Source: Paragorgia papillata
Lineage: Eukaryota; Cnidaria; Anthozoa; Scleralcyonacea; Coralliidae
DNA length: 64,000 nt
Assembly: GCA_035771165.1 (NCBI GenBank)
Contig: JAWNZC010000121.1
Location: 457,501 to 521,500, forward strand
Reading direction: 5' to 3'
The notes under the pieces: generated by a model
Seen by the model: only the letters and a program-made list of their open reading frames with translations
Database searches by the model: none
Told to the model about the DNA's origin: nothing
Translations under genes and position numbers: made by a program
Shown here: positions 35,789 through 50,945 of the stretch, piece after piece
How the letters are laid out: every line of letters begins with the position of its first letter
Position numbering within the stretch: the stretch's first letter is position 1

Positions 35789-37384
35789 ATAAAGTATAGT
35801 TTTACCTTAAAGTCTTCGCTACCAGAGGTTTCACCCTAAACGGGATCATCAGGCGATGAGTCGCCTGATGATCCCGTTTAGGGTGAAACCTCTGGTAGCG
35901 AAGACTTTAAGGTAAAACTATACTTTATACTTTGTATTTTGCTCTATCTATATGGTATTGAGCACTCTCTAACATTTCGTGAACCATAACTCACTTATAT
36001 ACATATATATATATATATAAGTTCTTCGTGTGTAGGGTTGTATAAACGTAAATAACCAGCATAATATGCATGCATATACCTGTAGGCACAGCTGGCCTAT
36101 AATTAATAGTTTCGCGCGAGACAAAAATTATATTTGTGTGCAAAGGAAAGGAATAATATTCTTAAAATGTTAGAAGAGTAAGTCATTAGTGCGTTTTCTT
36201 ACGGACTATTTAGTCCAAGTTTTGATGTGTGTGATATTCATCATAATAGTTTGCGTCATGGTTACACTTGATAGGGCAAATTGTACATTATATATGATAC
36301 TATAGACAGACAGAATTAATACTTAAGTCTTGGGTTATTGGAATTTCTAGACACAACTCAACGCTGCTTGAATCGTAAGCGACCTTATAAATTTCAGGTG
36401 GCTTATATATAGACATTCACAAGTGTACAATGCACGCTACGACCGCAATACAAAATATTTTAGTATCGGCATGTTCTTTGACAATCGCTAACCGCTGTCA
36501 GGTGCTAAACGTCTACTGATAAATCCTACAGTATCAGGTTACTACGCGGTTTCTTTGTTATTCATAAGTCTTTATCTCCCATACAAACTGAATTGAATTG
36601 TCATAATTATAAATGCTGGGTCTTTATCTGTGTAAAGCCCAGGGAAGTATACAGATAAAGACAAAACTTTGTGAAATTTGAACTGGCCGTTACGCGCCGA
36701 GGAAAATATATAGGCTTAACCCAACTCTTACATATTATTTTAGTTAGTCCACAAACAGCAGCCGTATGTATAGAACATTAAGCCTGTTTGCTTGTTAGGT
36801 ATAGAAACAAACAGTCTAGATCGTTAAAGCAAAATCCAACGACAGATAACCTTTCGAGAACCGGACATCTTAAACTTTATGCTTCCAAGAATCAATGTGT
36901 AAGTACTTGGAAAGCTGTCACTGTGACAGGTATATAATACGCCCACTATGGGCGTTCCCAGGCGTCTAGGTTTGCGGTACCTGATGGGAATGTTCCTTCT
37001 CGTTTCCATAGTACTCACTCGTCTGCGACGCGGTGAGTGTGTGGAAAAAATACAAAACTATAGTTTCCATTCGAAAAATTCAACATCCTAAAATAAGTTA
37101 TAATAAGCAGGCTTATATATTCTGAAATAAACAAAATACTTTTGCTTCAATTTGTTGTTGTCTGTGTCTTTTTGGTGACTGCGATAATATATTATATTAG
37201 TTTGAACAGTTTTCGTGACTGTTGGCAGCATGCGCATGCAAGAAGCAAGCAAACAAACAAACGAACGAACGAACGAACGAACGAACGAACAAACAAACAA
37301 ACAAACAAACAAACAAACAAACAAACAAACAAACAAACAAACAAACAAACAAACAAACAAACAAACAAACAAACGAACGAACGA

Positions 37385-37415
<31 letters not shown>

Positions 37416-37970
37416 AGCGAGCGAGCAAGAAAGCAAGAAAGCCAGCAAAAAAAGAAAAAAAGCAAGCAAGATAGCAGACATGCAAGCCAGCAAGCAAGAA
37501 ATTAGCAAGCAAGCAAGCAAGCAAGCAAGCAATAAATTAGCAAGCAATCAAGCAAGCAAGCAAGCCAGCAAGCAAGAAATTAGCAAGCAAGCAAGCAAGC
37601 CAGCAAGCAAGAAATTAGCAAGCAAGCAAGCAAGCCAGCAAGCAAGCAAGCAAGAAATTAGCAAGCAAGCAAGCAAGCAAGAAATTAGCAAGCAAGCAAG
37701 CAAGCAAGAAATTAGCAAGCAAGCAAGCAATCAAGCAAGCAAGCAAGCCAGCAAGCAAGAAATTAGCAAGCAAGCAAGCAAGCCAGCAAGCCAGCAAGCA
37801 AGAAATTAGCAAGCAAGCAAGCCAGCAAGCAAGCAAGCAAGAAATTAGCAAGCAAGCAAGCAAGCCAGCCAGCAAGCAAGAAATTAGCAAGCAAGCAAGC
37901 AAGCAAGCAAGCAAGAAATTAGCAAGCAAGAAATTAGCAAGCAAGCAAGCAAGCCAGCAAGCAAGAAATC

Positions 37971-38001
<31 letters not shown>

Positions 38002-38301
38002 CAGCAAGCAAGAAATTAGCAAGCAAGCAAGCAAGCAAGCAAGCAAACAAGAAATTAGCAAGCAAGCAAGCCAGCAAACAAGAAATTAGCAAGCAAGCAA
38101 GCAAGCAAGCAAGAAAGCAAGCAAGCAAGCCAGCAAGCAAGAAATCGGCAAGCAAGCAAGCAAGCAAGCCAGCAAGCAAGAAATTAGCAAGCAAGCAAGC
38201 CAGCAAGCAAGAAATTAGCAAGCAAGCAAGCCAGCCAGCAAGCAAGAAATTAGCAAGCAAGCAAGCAAGAAATTAGCAAGCAAGCAAGCAAGCAAGGAAT
38301 T

Positions 38302-38332
<31 letters not shown>

Positions 38333-38439
38333 CAGCAAGCAAGAAATTAGCAAGCAAGCAAGCAAGCAAGCAAGAAATTAGCAAGCAAGCAAGAAATTAG
38401 CAAGCGAGCAAACAAGTAAGCAAGCAAACAAGCAAGCAA

Positions 38440-38496
<57 letters not shown>

Positions 38497-38501
38497 AAAT
38501 T

Positions 38502-38538
<37 letters not shown>

Positions 38539-38579
38539 ACAAGAAATTAGCAAGCAAGCAAGCCAGCAAGCAAGAAATC

Positions 38580-38629
<50 letters not shown>

Positions 38630-38796
38630 AAATTAGCAACCAAACAAGGAATTAGTAAGTAAGCAAGCAAGCAAGCAAGAAATTAGCAAGCAAGAAATTA
38701 GCTAGCGAGCGAGCAAGCAAGCAAGCAAGAAATTAGTAAGCAAGCAAGCAAGCAAACAAGAAATTAGCAAGCAAGCAAGCCAGCAAGCAAGAAATC

Positions 38797-38842
<46 letters not shown>

Positions 38843-38946
38843 AAATTAGCAACCAAACAAGGAATTAGTAAGTAAGCAAGCAAGCAGAAATTAGCAAGCA
38901 AGCAAGCAAGCAAGAAATTAGCAAGCAAGAAATTAGCTAGCGAGCG

Positions 38947-38987
<41 letters not shown>

Positions 38988-39131
38988 ACAAACAAGCAAG
39001 CAAGCAAGCAAGCAAGAAATTAGCAAGCAAGCAAGCAAGCAAGAAATTATCAAGCAAGCAAGCAAGCAAGAAAGCAAGCAAGCAAGCAAGCAAGCAACTA
39101 AGCAAGCAAGAGAGCAGACAAGAAAGCAAGC

Positions 39132-39170
<39 letters not shown>

Positions 39171-40021
39171 TAAGCAAGCAAGCAAGCAAACAAACAAACA
39201 AACAAACAAACAAACAAGCAAGCAAGAAATTAGGAAGCAAGCAGGCAAGAAATTAGCAACCAAGCAAGGAATTAGTAAGCAAGCAAGCAAGAAATTAGCA
39301 AGCAAGCAATCAAGCAAGAAATTAGCAAGCAAGCAAGCAAGAAATTAGCAAGCGAGCAAGCAAGTAAGCAAGCAAACAAGCAAGCAAGCAAGCAAGCAAG
39401 CAAGAAAGAAATTAGCAAGCAAGTAAGCAAGCAAGCAAGCAAACAAACAAACAAACAAACAAGCAAGCAAGCAAGCAAGAAATTAGCAAGCAAGCAAGCA
39501 AGTAAGCAAGCAAGCAAGAGAGCAAGCAATTAGCAAGCAAGAGAGCAGACAAGAAAGCAAGCAAGTTATTTTCGTAGTCAGATTGTAATGTCACTGAGTA
39601 ATTATTATTAATTGCATTTCCCCGCTGATAATAAACGTTTCTATTTTTAGAAAAACCAAGGCCTCCTCCTGGAGCATGTTGTCCTGCAGGAAAAGAACAT
39701 TTGTGTTGTCCTTTTGCTGGTGATAAAGAAAATATTTCTCTTTGTGACACACCTAAGAACAGGAGATCGTTGTCACAGCCACCACAGAAACTTCCTACTT
39801 TCAATCCTCTAACTGATTGTGTGCATACGTGGCAAACTCAAGCGTGTGCTGGAGGATTTTATTTGGATCCAAACTCAAATCGTCCAAAACCATGCCCCAA
39901 AGGTAAAATAGATGTGCCCTTCTTTGTTTCTTTCTTTCTTTCCTTCTTTCTCTTTTCCCTCCCTTTCTTCCCTCTTTCTTTCTTTCCTTCCTTCCTTCCT
40001 TCCTTCCTTTCTTTCTTTCAT

Positions 40022-40070
<49 letters not shown>

Positions 40071-43000
40071 TTTCTTTCTTTCTTTCTTTCTTCCTTTCTT
40101 CCTTTCTTCCTTCCTTCCTTCCTTCGTTCCTTCTTTCCTTCCTTTCTTCTTTTCTTCCTTTCTTCCTTCCTTCCTTTCTTCCTTCCTTCCTTTCTTCCTT
40201 CCTTCTTTCCCTCTTTCCTCCTTTATTTCTTCCAACCTTCTTTTCTTCTTTCTTCGATCCCTCTCTTTCTTTCTCTTCTTTCCTTTCTTTCATCCTTCTA
40301 TCCTTCCTTCCTTCCGTCCGTCCGTCCTTCTTCCTTCCTTCCTTCCTTCCTTCCTTTCTTTCTTCCTTCCTTCCTTCCTTCTTCCTTCCTTCCTTCTTTC
40401 CTTCCTTCCTTCCTTCCTTCCTTCCTTCCTTCATTCCTTCCTTCCTTCTTTCTTCCTTCCATCCTTCTTTCCTTCCTTCCTTCCTTCCTTCTTCCTTCCA
40501 TCCTTCATTCCTTCCTTCCTTCCTTCCTTCTTCCTTCCATCCTTCTTTCCTTCCTTCCTTCCTTCCTTCCTTCTTCCTTCCATCCTTCTTTCCTTCCTTC
40601 CTTCCTTCCTTCTTTTCTTCCTTCCTTTCTTTTTTTCTCCTTTTATCCGCCCATTATTCTTCATTCATTTATTCTTATATTTCTTTCGTCTTTCCTCCCT
40701 TTCCCCTTCTTTTTTTATTCTGTACTTTCTTCTCTGTCTTACTCTGTTTCTTCTTTCTTTTCTCTCCTTTTTACTTCATCTCTTCACTTCTTCATTATTT
40801 ACTCGAGACTTTTTTTAAAATATAAACCACAAATTTCGTACACAAAGTTCAAAGAACCAAAGTGTAATTGTGTTATCAAGATTTTGGGTGAAGGAAAATT
40901 CGAGTGTAGAATATATACATTATAAGACTTAATAAGAAAGAAATAATATACTTATAATATACATTATATTACTTATAATATATCCAATTCTCTCCTGGCA
41001 TTACCGCCTTAATATATATACAGAACTCTCGATCAAGCTCTCGGCAACGCCCTCCGTGGCTCAGTGGTCAGAGTATTGCACTAGAATCGCAAGGTCGTCG
41101 GTTCAATTCCTGCCGGAAGGCCTGTGTAGTTGCTTTTTTCGCAACTGGTCCCGGTTTGGTCTTATAATGTATATATTCGACACGTTAGGTCTTAGCTTAT
41201 GTCGTGCACTTTTAACATGAGCCCCTGGCTCGGATGATTGGGCGACCACATCCTGTGCTTGCGACGTTAAATAAATCATTACATTACATTACATTACATT
41301 ACATTACTCCAATTTTCCTTCACCCAAAATCCTGAGAACATGATGATATGTAGTCGAGTGAAATGCCCAATATTACTTGTAATTGTGTTATGTTGTTCTT
41401 TTCTTGTGCTAGGTTTTTATTGTCCACAACAATCTCTGTGTATCATTCCTTGCCCTTCAGGAGCTTACTGTGTACCTATGAAAAAGACACCAGAAAAGGT
41501 TATTATATTGTAGCCTAAAAGTTCATGCTCGCAGCTTTGCATGCATGTTGTCAATCAAGATATGGTCTGGAAACTCGGGAAACTTCAAAGCGTGTATAAT
41601 TAGCTGTGTTTTAATGTTGAGACGTCCCGCCCGCACAGAAATCTTTTCTTTTTCGCTTATTAATATTTAAATAACACGGTTAAATAAAGCCTCTGTTACA
41701 TGATGCAACGATTGGGGAAACCTGTGTCGCAACGCTTTTGCGAGATAAGTTTCACAAACCGTTGCGCGAAGTTCAAGTGCATCCTACTTTGGTGAAACCT
41801 GCCTCGTAATGCAAAGCGACACAGGTTCATAAACAAGGGGGTGTTACACGTTGCAATCTGTCTTGAAACTTGTCTTGCACAGGTTTCACGAAAAATTGCA
41901 TTGTGTGACAGCGGCTTAACATGCACAAACATGCACTGCTGTCCTCACCGTGCACAAGTGTGCATAAACGTGAACAAAAAGATAGAACAATTGCAAAGAC
42001 TTTCGACCAAGAGAACGTAGGAGTCTAACGTTTCGAGCCGCGAAAGCCCTTAGACTCCTATACGTTCTCTGTTTCGGCAGTATATCTAACCTTACTATAT
42101 TTCGATTTTACAGACGGGTCGTCGTCCACCAAACGTAGTCAGTATAATTGGAATAAATTTTTTTTTTTAATGCTGACCTATAATTTTCTCGTTTTTCAGG
42201 ATAAAGAGTGTGGAGGTTTTGGTGTGTGTTGTGGTAGTGATCCTCCACTTGTTCTTAACAACACTGCAAGAATATGTAATGGTGTAGATGATGATACTTG
42301 TCTTTGTGCTAGTCCTGATATGCCAAAGCCTTGCCCAGGTGGATACTATTGTCCTGAACCTGATAAAAAGTATCCTTGTAGTGAAGGACATTATTGTCGA
42401 GCGGGAAGTACTTCTCCTGACCCTTGTCCCGTAAGTAACGCGAGCTATTTACAATGAGATATAGTAAGGTCAACCTCGTACCCAGGGCCATTTGTAGGGA
42501 ACTGGGCCAAGATGACGAATAAAAACAAAATGACGGGAACAAATGGCCCTGGTGGAGGCTAGCTCAAAATGCGCAGTATATTGCGCATTTTTTTAACTAG
42601 AACTCATTCCTTTACAACTAATTATTGCATGGTTTAAAATATAATTTCCAACCTGACAAGGTCAAAATACAATTTTTTAAAAAAATTACAAAATCAAACC
42701 GTCTAATTTATGCAATAAGCTCTTGACCAATCAGAGACTGAGATTGCCTAGCCTCCACCAGGGCCATTTGTTCCTGCCATCTTGGCTCAGTTCCCTACAA
42801 ATGGCCCTTGGAATTAACGAGGTTGATAGTAAGGTTTGATATATACTACCGAAACAGAGAACGTATGAGTCTAACGTTTCGAGTGAAGGCCCTTCGGCAG
42901 AGGGGCGTTCTCTGTATCTCTCTGACGAAGGGCCTTCGCTCGAAACATTAGACTCCTACGTTCTCTGTTTTGGCAGTATATCAAACCTTACTATATTTCG

Positions 43001-45037
43001 ATTGTTGTTTCAACACTGCCTATACACGCAGCATGCTTCTTTTATTTACAATGAGTCCAGGTTGTCCTGGTTGTTCCAAGATGTTAACATATACCTCACC
43101 ATTTCATCTTTAATTTATCTTTTGTTTTTTTTAATACAGTTTCTCACAAGATGTCGCAAAAGGTCTTCGGCACCGATTACCAATTTCATCGCTCCACTCA
43201 TCGATTTTCTTGTACTCTTACTCTTTGTGGTTCTTCTTGTGCTTTACAACAAATGGACTACTGTGAAATTTTATTACCACTTCTATTTCACAAGAGTAAC
43301 TGGCCGAGAGCGTACTTCGACTAGTACATTTGCTGTTGATGCGGGAATTGGTAACGTTACGAACAGACTTCATCAGTTTGTTAGTGTAAATGAACCAATC
43401 GAAGCAAAGTCGTTCACGATTGATATAAGTTTTAAAAACCTCGGTTTAACCTTGAACTCAGTAAGTATAGTGCATGAAAGCACAGTTAAATTATTGGTGA
43501 ATTTGTTAATGTTTGTTTATAACTGTTTTACTCTCGTTAAATGTTGGTCAAAATTTGAAATTATTTTTGTCAATTTCAGGGTGAAAACAAAGGCAAAGTG
43601 GTTCTTCAAGGCGTGACTGGTCAAGTTCGCTCAGGTGAAGTAACAGCTGTGATGGGACCGTCTGGAGCTGGCAAAACAACCTTCCTTAATACTCTAAGTG
43701 GGAAAGCTTACTATGGAGTAAGACATCAATTACATAATTAATGATTTGAATGTTTAGAAGCATAGATACAGGGTCTGTTTCTGCCTGGGAGTTTGTTCGT
43801 TTGTTCGCTTGTTTGTTTGTTTGTTTGTTTGTTTGTTCGTTCGTTCGTTCGTTCGTTCGTTCGTTCGTTTGTTTGTTTGTTTGTTTGTTTGTTTGTTTGT
43901 TTGTTTGTTCGTTCGTTCGTTTGTTTGTTTGTTTGTTTGTTTGTTCGTTCGTTTACTCCACTTGACGAGTAAAATCGTCTGGCGTTAGCCATGGTAAAAG
44001 TATAATAAGTTGCCAAATGGCAACCACGCCCAGTAAAGAGTTAATCAGTAAGATCTCTCTCTTATATCTATATCTATATATATTTAAATTTATACACGAC
44101 CGTACAACCTTGTAGCTTTTAATAATTATCGTGGCAAAATAAAGATTATCTTCTCTTATATATATATATGCCTAATATATCCTTTTCTCTTTATTCATCA
44201 ATCAGGATTCTACCGGTGAAATATTGTTCAATGGTGAAGAAGTTAGAGGAATTAAAGAGTTCAGATCTATTACAGGATTCGTGCCGCAGGTATGATACTT
44301 TTTTATCGACTTTAAAAAATATGCTAGCATCTTCTTTACATTAGTCAAATTGCTAAACCTAATCTTAATCCTAACCCAATCTAAGCCTAACATTTTTTTT
44401 GAAATTTGTTTCATTAGGATGACACAATGCACAGAAATTTGACAGTGTATGAAGTGTTGTACTACCAAGCAGTACTACGATTGCCTGCTGGAATAGATAG
44501 CAGGACGTTGAAATATAAGATACGGCAGGTATGATTAATGAGACGAAGTTTATTTACGATCATGAATACGATGTGAGGGAAGTGGTCTTAATTTAAGTGA
44601 CTTTTACTTCCGAAATGAAAGTAATCAGTGTTTGTAATGATTATATTTTCAGATACTCAGCATTTTGGAGATTAGTCATGTTGCAGATTCTCTTATTGGC
44701 GATGAGGTATGTGTCGCCAGTATTTACCGCTGTGATTATCACATTCTGATCTCACTATTCTATTATTTGTAGTTTCTGGAGGTATCATCTGTATTGTGGA
44801 CTCGACGCCACTGACGATCTGTCTTGCAGAATTATGCCGTCTGTTACGGTTCGTCAAAATGCATACTGAGTTGGAGTTTTTTCTCCTTGACTTATAGGAA
44901 ACCAGAGGTATCTCTGGGGGTCAGCGTAAGAGAGTTAACATTGGTATGGAGTTAGTTGCTGATCCTACGTTGCTATTCCTTGATGAACCGACAAGGTAAT
45001 GTATTGATGAGTAGTTGAGAAGTGGATTTTTGGCCTT

Positions 45038-45068
<31 letters not shown>

Positions 45069-45238
45069 TTGTTTGTTTGTTTGTTTGTTTGTTTGTTTGT
45101 TTGTTTGTTTGTTTGTTTGTTTGTTTGTTTGTTTGTTTGTTTGTTTGTTTGTCTGTCTGTCTGTCTGTCTGTCTTTCCGTTTGTCCGTCTGTCTGTCTGT
45201 CAGTCAGTCCGTCCGTCCGTCCGTCCGTCCGTCCGTCC

Positions 45239-45309
<71 letters not shown>

Positions 45310-45370
45310 CGTTTGTTTGTCCGTCCGTCCGTCCGTCTGTCTGTCTGTTTGTTTTTGTGTCTATCCGTCC

Positions 45371-45431
<61 letters not shown>

Positions 45432-48400
45432 ACTGTCTGTCTGTCTGTCTGTCCATCTGTCCGTCTGTCTGTTTGTCCGTCCGTCCGTCCGTCCGTCCGT
45501 CTGTCTGTCTGTCTGTCTGTCTGTCTCTTTCTGTCCGTAGTCTAAATCCTGTCATTAAATGTATTCTTATCGAGTATTCATCATTTTATCTATTTCTTTA
45601 GTGGTCTTGATAGTACTTCAAGCTTGTCTGTTCTTAAATCTTTGAGAACTGTTGCCGAACAAGGACGATTGACAGTGTTGTGTGTCATCCATCAGCCAAG
45701 ATTTGAGATATTTAGTAAGTGTTTACCATAGTTAAAACGACGTTTTAAATCATCTTTCAGACTGTATAGTTGATATCCTGACAAAAACTGAGAGAGGAAA
45801 CTTCTTGCGAAGCCTACTGTCACACGAAGGGCAATGTTCGGCTTCTTGAAACGCTCGTAATCGGTTCAGGTTCAATAAGTATAGCTTTGAGTTTTTTCTT
45901 TAAGATATGTTTCATAATGTTCTTCTTCTTGGACCTGGGGGTAAGACAGTTTATCAAGGCTCAGTCCCAGATGCCAAACTCTACTTCTCCTCACTTGGTT
46001 ATGAAATACCTGCTGATGTTAACCCTGCTGACTTCTACATGGATGTGATTGGAGGGTCAGTCAAACCAAAGGAAGGTAACGAGGAAGTGGATCTATTTGA
46101 CTCGTGGATAGCTCATTATTCTGGAAAAACAAACGGAGATTCACAAGGCGCAAGAACATCTTGCTCTTCAACGCTTGGTAAGTTTAACACTTTGGTGCGT
46201 GGCTTTACGAGACGTCTCTCCTTTACGAGTAAAATCATCTAGTGTTAGACGGAGCCGTAAAAAGATAAAAGGGACCTTAAGGAAGCTAGGACGACGAGGG
46301 CAATTAAGTTACTGCATTTAAAAGAAACCATGGATCAGGACATCGTGTATTGTATGCTTTATGTATTTTGTAAGACCTTTAAAAAGCAGCCATAGCTTCG
46401 ACAACATGACGTACGATAGATTAACGCCTAAGTAAACTAACAACTTTTGCTGTTCCTTGTCACAACGTCGTCTTGAAAACGGGAAAACGCTTCAGTTGAC
46501 GTTGTATGTGCAACGAGGACGGTGTTGGGGTTACTCTTGGGACTGCGAATTATTCAAAGCTTTGTTTTGATTGAAAAATACTATTGTACTTGGGTCGTCG
46601 TCGTGACGTTCACGTTGTGCTTGCTTAAGGTCCCTAAAGTTTTTTTTGCAACAGCGGTGACAGTGTAAACTCTTTCTAGGCAGTATGACTGTTAAGTCTT
46701 ATCACTGCCACTATCACCACTACCACCATCACCACTACCACCATCACCACTACCACCACTACTACCACTACTACCACCATCATAACTACCACCACCATTA
46801 CTACTACCATCACTACTACTGCCATCACTACTATTACCATCACTACCACCACTATTACCACTTTTACCACTATCACTACCACCACCATTACTATCGCTAT
46901 CACTAAGTACTACCACCACCATAACTACCACTACTACCATCACTACCACCATCATAACCACCACCACCACTACTACCATCACTACCACCATCATAACCAC
47001 CACCACCACCACTACTACTACTACTACTACCACTACCACTACCACTACTACCACTACTACTACCACCACCACTACTACTACCACTACCACTACTACTATC
47101 ACTACCACAACTATTACCACTACCACCACCACCACTACTACCACTAGACCACCATCATTACCACTACTACTACCATCATTACCACTACTACCACAATTAC
47201 AACCACCTCTACCACCACCATCACTATCATCACTACCATCATTACCACTACTACTACCATCATTACCACTACTACCACAATTGCAACCACCACCTCTACC
47301 ACCACCATCACTATCATCACCACCATCATTACTCCTACTATACTACCAGAACTGACAACCACCGAATAAATATTCTTATATAATGTAATAATTTTTCCTG
47401 TATTTTTAGATTGTAAGAGGGTCATGCGAAATCCAATTTACCAATTCTTAACATTTGTAAGAAGAGAATTTCTTCTCCAAATTCGCTCTGTGAAAACGCT
47501 ACTGATCGATACGTTCTTGGTATTCTTGGCTGGAGGAGTATTAGGAGCATTGTATCTGGAGGTGCAGTGAACTCTTTCTATAGCGGACACCTCTCTAAGA
47601 TAGACACCTCTCTAAGGCAGACACCTCTCTAAGACGGACACCTCTCGAAGGCGGACACATCTATAAGACGGACACCTCTCTAAGACGGACACCTCTCGAA
47701 GGCGGACACATCTATAAGACGGACACCTCTCTAAGACGGACACCTCTCTAAGACGGACACCTCTCTAAGACGGACACCTCTCTAAGGTGGACACCTCTCT
47801 AAGGTGGACACCTCTCTAAGGCGGACACCTCTCTAAGACGGACACCTCTCTAAGACGGACACCTCTCTAAGGCGGACACCTCTCTAAGGTGGACACCTCC
47901 CTAAGGCGGACACCTCTCTGAGGCGGACACCTCTCTAAGGCGGACACCTCTCTGAGGTGGACACCTCTCTAAGGCGGACACCTCTCTAAGACGGACACCT
48001 CTCTAAGACGGACACCTCTCTAAGGCGGACACCTCTCTAAGGTGGACACCTCTCTAAGGTGGACACCTCCCTAAGGCGGACACCTCTCTGAGGCGGACAC
48101 CTCTCTAAGGCGGACACCTCTCTGAGGTGGACACCTCTCTAAGGCGGACACCTCCCTAAGGCGGACACCTCTCTAAGGTGGACACCTCTCTGAGGTGGAC
48201 ACCTCTCTAAGGTGGACACCTCTCTAAGGCGGACACCTCTCTAAGGCGGACACCTCTCTGAGGTGGACACCTCTCTAAGGCGGACACCTCTCTAAGGCGG
48301 ACACCTCTCTAAGGCGGACAGCTAATCTTGGCTGCTCATGCATTATTTACTATAATAATACTCTTTCTAAAGCCCTAATCAAACGAGAACGCAAGTCATC

Positions 48401-50899
48401 GCAAGTTGGCAGTCACGCTCTCTCAGCCAGCCGCTCTGAATAATTTCCCGAAAATATAATGTACCGTGACAAAGTTAAAACTTGTTTAAAACACTCATGA
48501 AACCTTTATTTTGTTAATTTGGGTGTTTGAACGACCACCACAGAAATTTGTGACTGCCAACTTGCGATGACTTGTGTTCCCGTTTGATTAGGGCTTAAGG
48601 TAGACACCTCTCTAAGGCGGACAGCTAATCTTGGCCGCTCATACATTATCTACTATAATAAAACTCTCTCCAAGGCGGACGGACACCTCTCCAAGGCGGA
48701 CATTTCTCTAAGGCGGACACCTCTCCAAGGCCGACACCAAATTTGGTCCTGAGAGTGTCCGCCTTCTAGAGAGTTCACTATAATCATAAATGAGATTCTC
48801 AAGTTTACAGTTTCTTGACATTGAAAAACGCATTTTCTGACCACGTCCGCTAATATAACTTCTCCTGCAGTTTATCTCTCGTCGTAAAACCGACTGTAGA
48901 CTAGTTTCAATAGTTTACCATCTTTCCGGTTTAAAAATTTTGTAAATGATTATTTAATAAAAGGAGAAATAATTTTTTCATTCGTAGGTCAAATTGGAGA
49001 AGTTTACTGGTTTAACACGAATGAGTGGCATGGCGATTGGATTAACGGCTATGTTGGCTTCTTTGAGATGTTTTGGAAACCACAGAACAACATTTTGGAG
49101 GTAACTAGTGAATATCAGCCTGGTTTCCAGGCCTCTCTTTTTAACGTCGAGCGGCAGACCGAAATTGTGAGAGGCCTGGAATAAAATGTTTTGCTTGGCC
49201 AAATCTGGCCCCAAATTATACAGGCACCAAACAGCCGTTTGGCGGAAAACCAAGGCAGATAACACTCACGTCGGTCTGCACAATTCTTTATAACATCATA
49301 TAGCAAGGTTGGTCTACTCCCGAAACGTTAAAATAGTATATTTCGATTTGTATAAATGTGTTTCAACACAATCACTTCCTACGCCGAACACTACTTTATA
49401 AAGCCTCGTATGTAACAACCTTTTAACGTAATGTAAAATAAAGAAACCTACTCGTTTGCTGTCTGCTCTCAAGAAGAAGTCTGTTTAAGTGCCCTCGTTC
49501 ATAAAGATTAAATAATCCGAGCTCCAGCAGGATTCATGATAGATATAAATGATGAACATTTTCCGCTAGTCCTCTCGCTCGATCCCTATTCTGTGACGTC
49601 ACCAAAATAAGTTCGAGAGAAAAGAGGACTAGGAACTAGTCTGAGTGAATATTGTGATGCTGGGGCATTAATTAGGTCAGCTTTAGTGGGGTGGTGTGGT
49701 GTGAAGCGAGCTGGTGTGGTGTGGGATGATGTGGTGTGGTGTGGCGTGATGTGGTGTGGTGTGGCGTGATGTGGTGTGGTGTGGTGTGTGATGTGGTGTG
49801 GTGTGGTGTGATGTGATGTGGTGTGGTGTGGTGTGGTGTGGCGTGATGTGATGTGATGTGGTGTGGTGTGATGTGGTGTGGTGTGGTGTGATGTGATGTG
49901 GTGTGGTGTGGCGTGACGTGCGGTATAGTGTGGTGTGGTGTGGTGTGAGGTGGTGTGAAGCGAGCTGGTATAGTATCGTATGGGGTGATGTGGTGTGGTG
50001 TGGTTTTGAATGTTATGATGTGTTGTGGTGTGGGGTGGCTGTGTACTGTAAGTGACAAAACTAATGCAAAATGATAAGTAATGCGACGTTACATTTTCTT
50101 TTTTAGAGAAAGTGCTGCTGGTGTGAATCGTGTCAGTTATTTCCTCGCTGTTAACTTCTCTCAGCTACCAGTGATTATTATAATGCCATTGGTTTACCTT
50201 AGTCTCCTCTACACTCTAACCTCGCCAAGATGTAAGATTATATTTAAATACGTTTAGACAGAATAGAATAAAGATAATAAACTAATAAACGCATTTACAT
50301 AGAAGCGGTTAAAAAGCAAGATAAGTTTTACAATTTAAGGAAGTCACGGTTAACTGACTATTATATTTGGTATTTGAAGCTAGTTTAATGACTTCCAAAA
50401 CGCCCCAGTATTGCTAAAATGATTGTAGTGTCCGTATTGAAGTCAATCTCAAGCAACAGTTCTCATTTTTTGGCCGTTGACGTCGTCCTGAAGACGTGAA
50501 AATGCTCTAAGTGGCGTTGTATAAAGAACGAGGATTACTCTGGGGGACTGAAAATTCTTCATTCTCTTTGTTTTGCAAAAATAATTATTTTGCTTAAAGC
50601 ACGTCGTCGTTGAGGTTGACGTCGTAGATCTTGAAGTCCCCAATATTCCACAACAACAACGGGAGTTAAAGGGTTAAACTGCGCATACTGTTTCTAATTG
50701 ACTGCTTCAAGAATTGTCTCTGAATTTGAAGTTCCTTTTCTTTTGTTTCAGCTTACTTTAACTCTAACTACACAGTTGTCTTTGCCGCTCAACTTTGTTG
50801 TTCTGGAATGGGATACGCCATTTCTACAATTTTTAATCCGAAAAGTTCTCAAATGGCGTCTGTCGTTATAATTCTTATCATGGCCATGTTATCAGGTAC

Positions 50900-50945
<46 letters not shown>

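Larger units (their letters stand above)
47565..48780. mobile_element. Pogo-like TIR element in copy C intron 14
   Basis: The left TIR (CAGTGAACTCTTTCTATA) begins three bases after the donor. The right TIR ends CTAGAGAGTTCACTA at 48780, one base changed from copy A. Confidence 0.5.
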
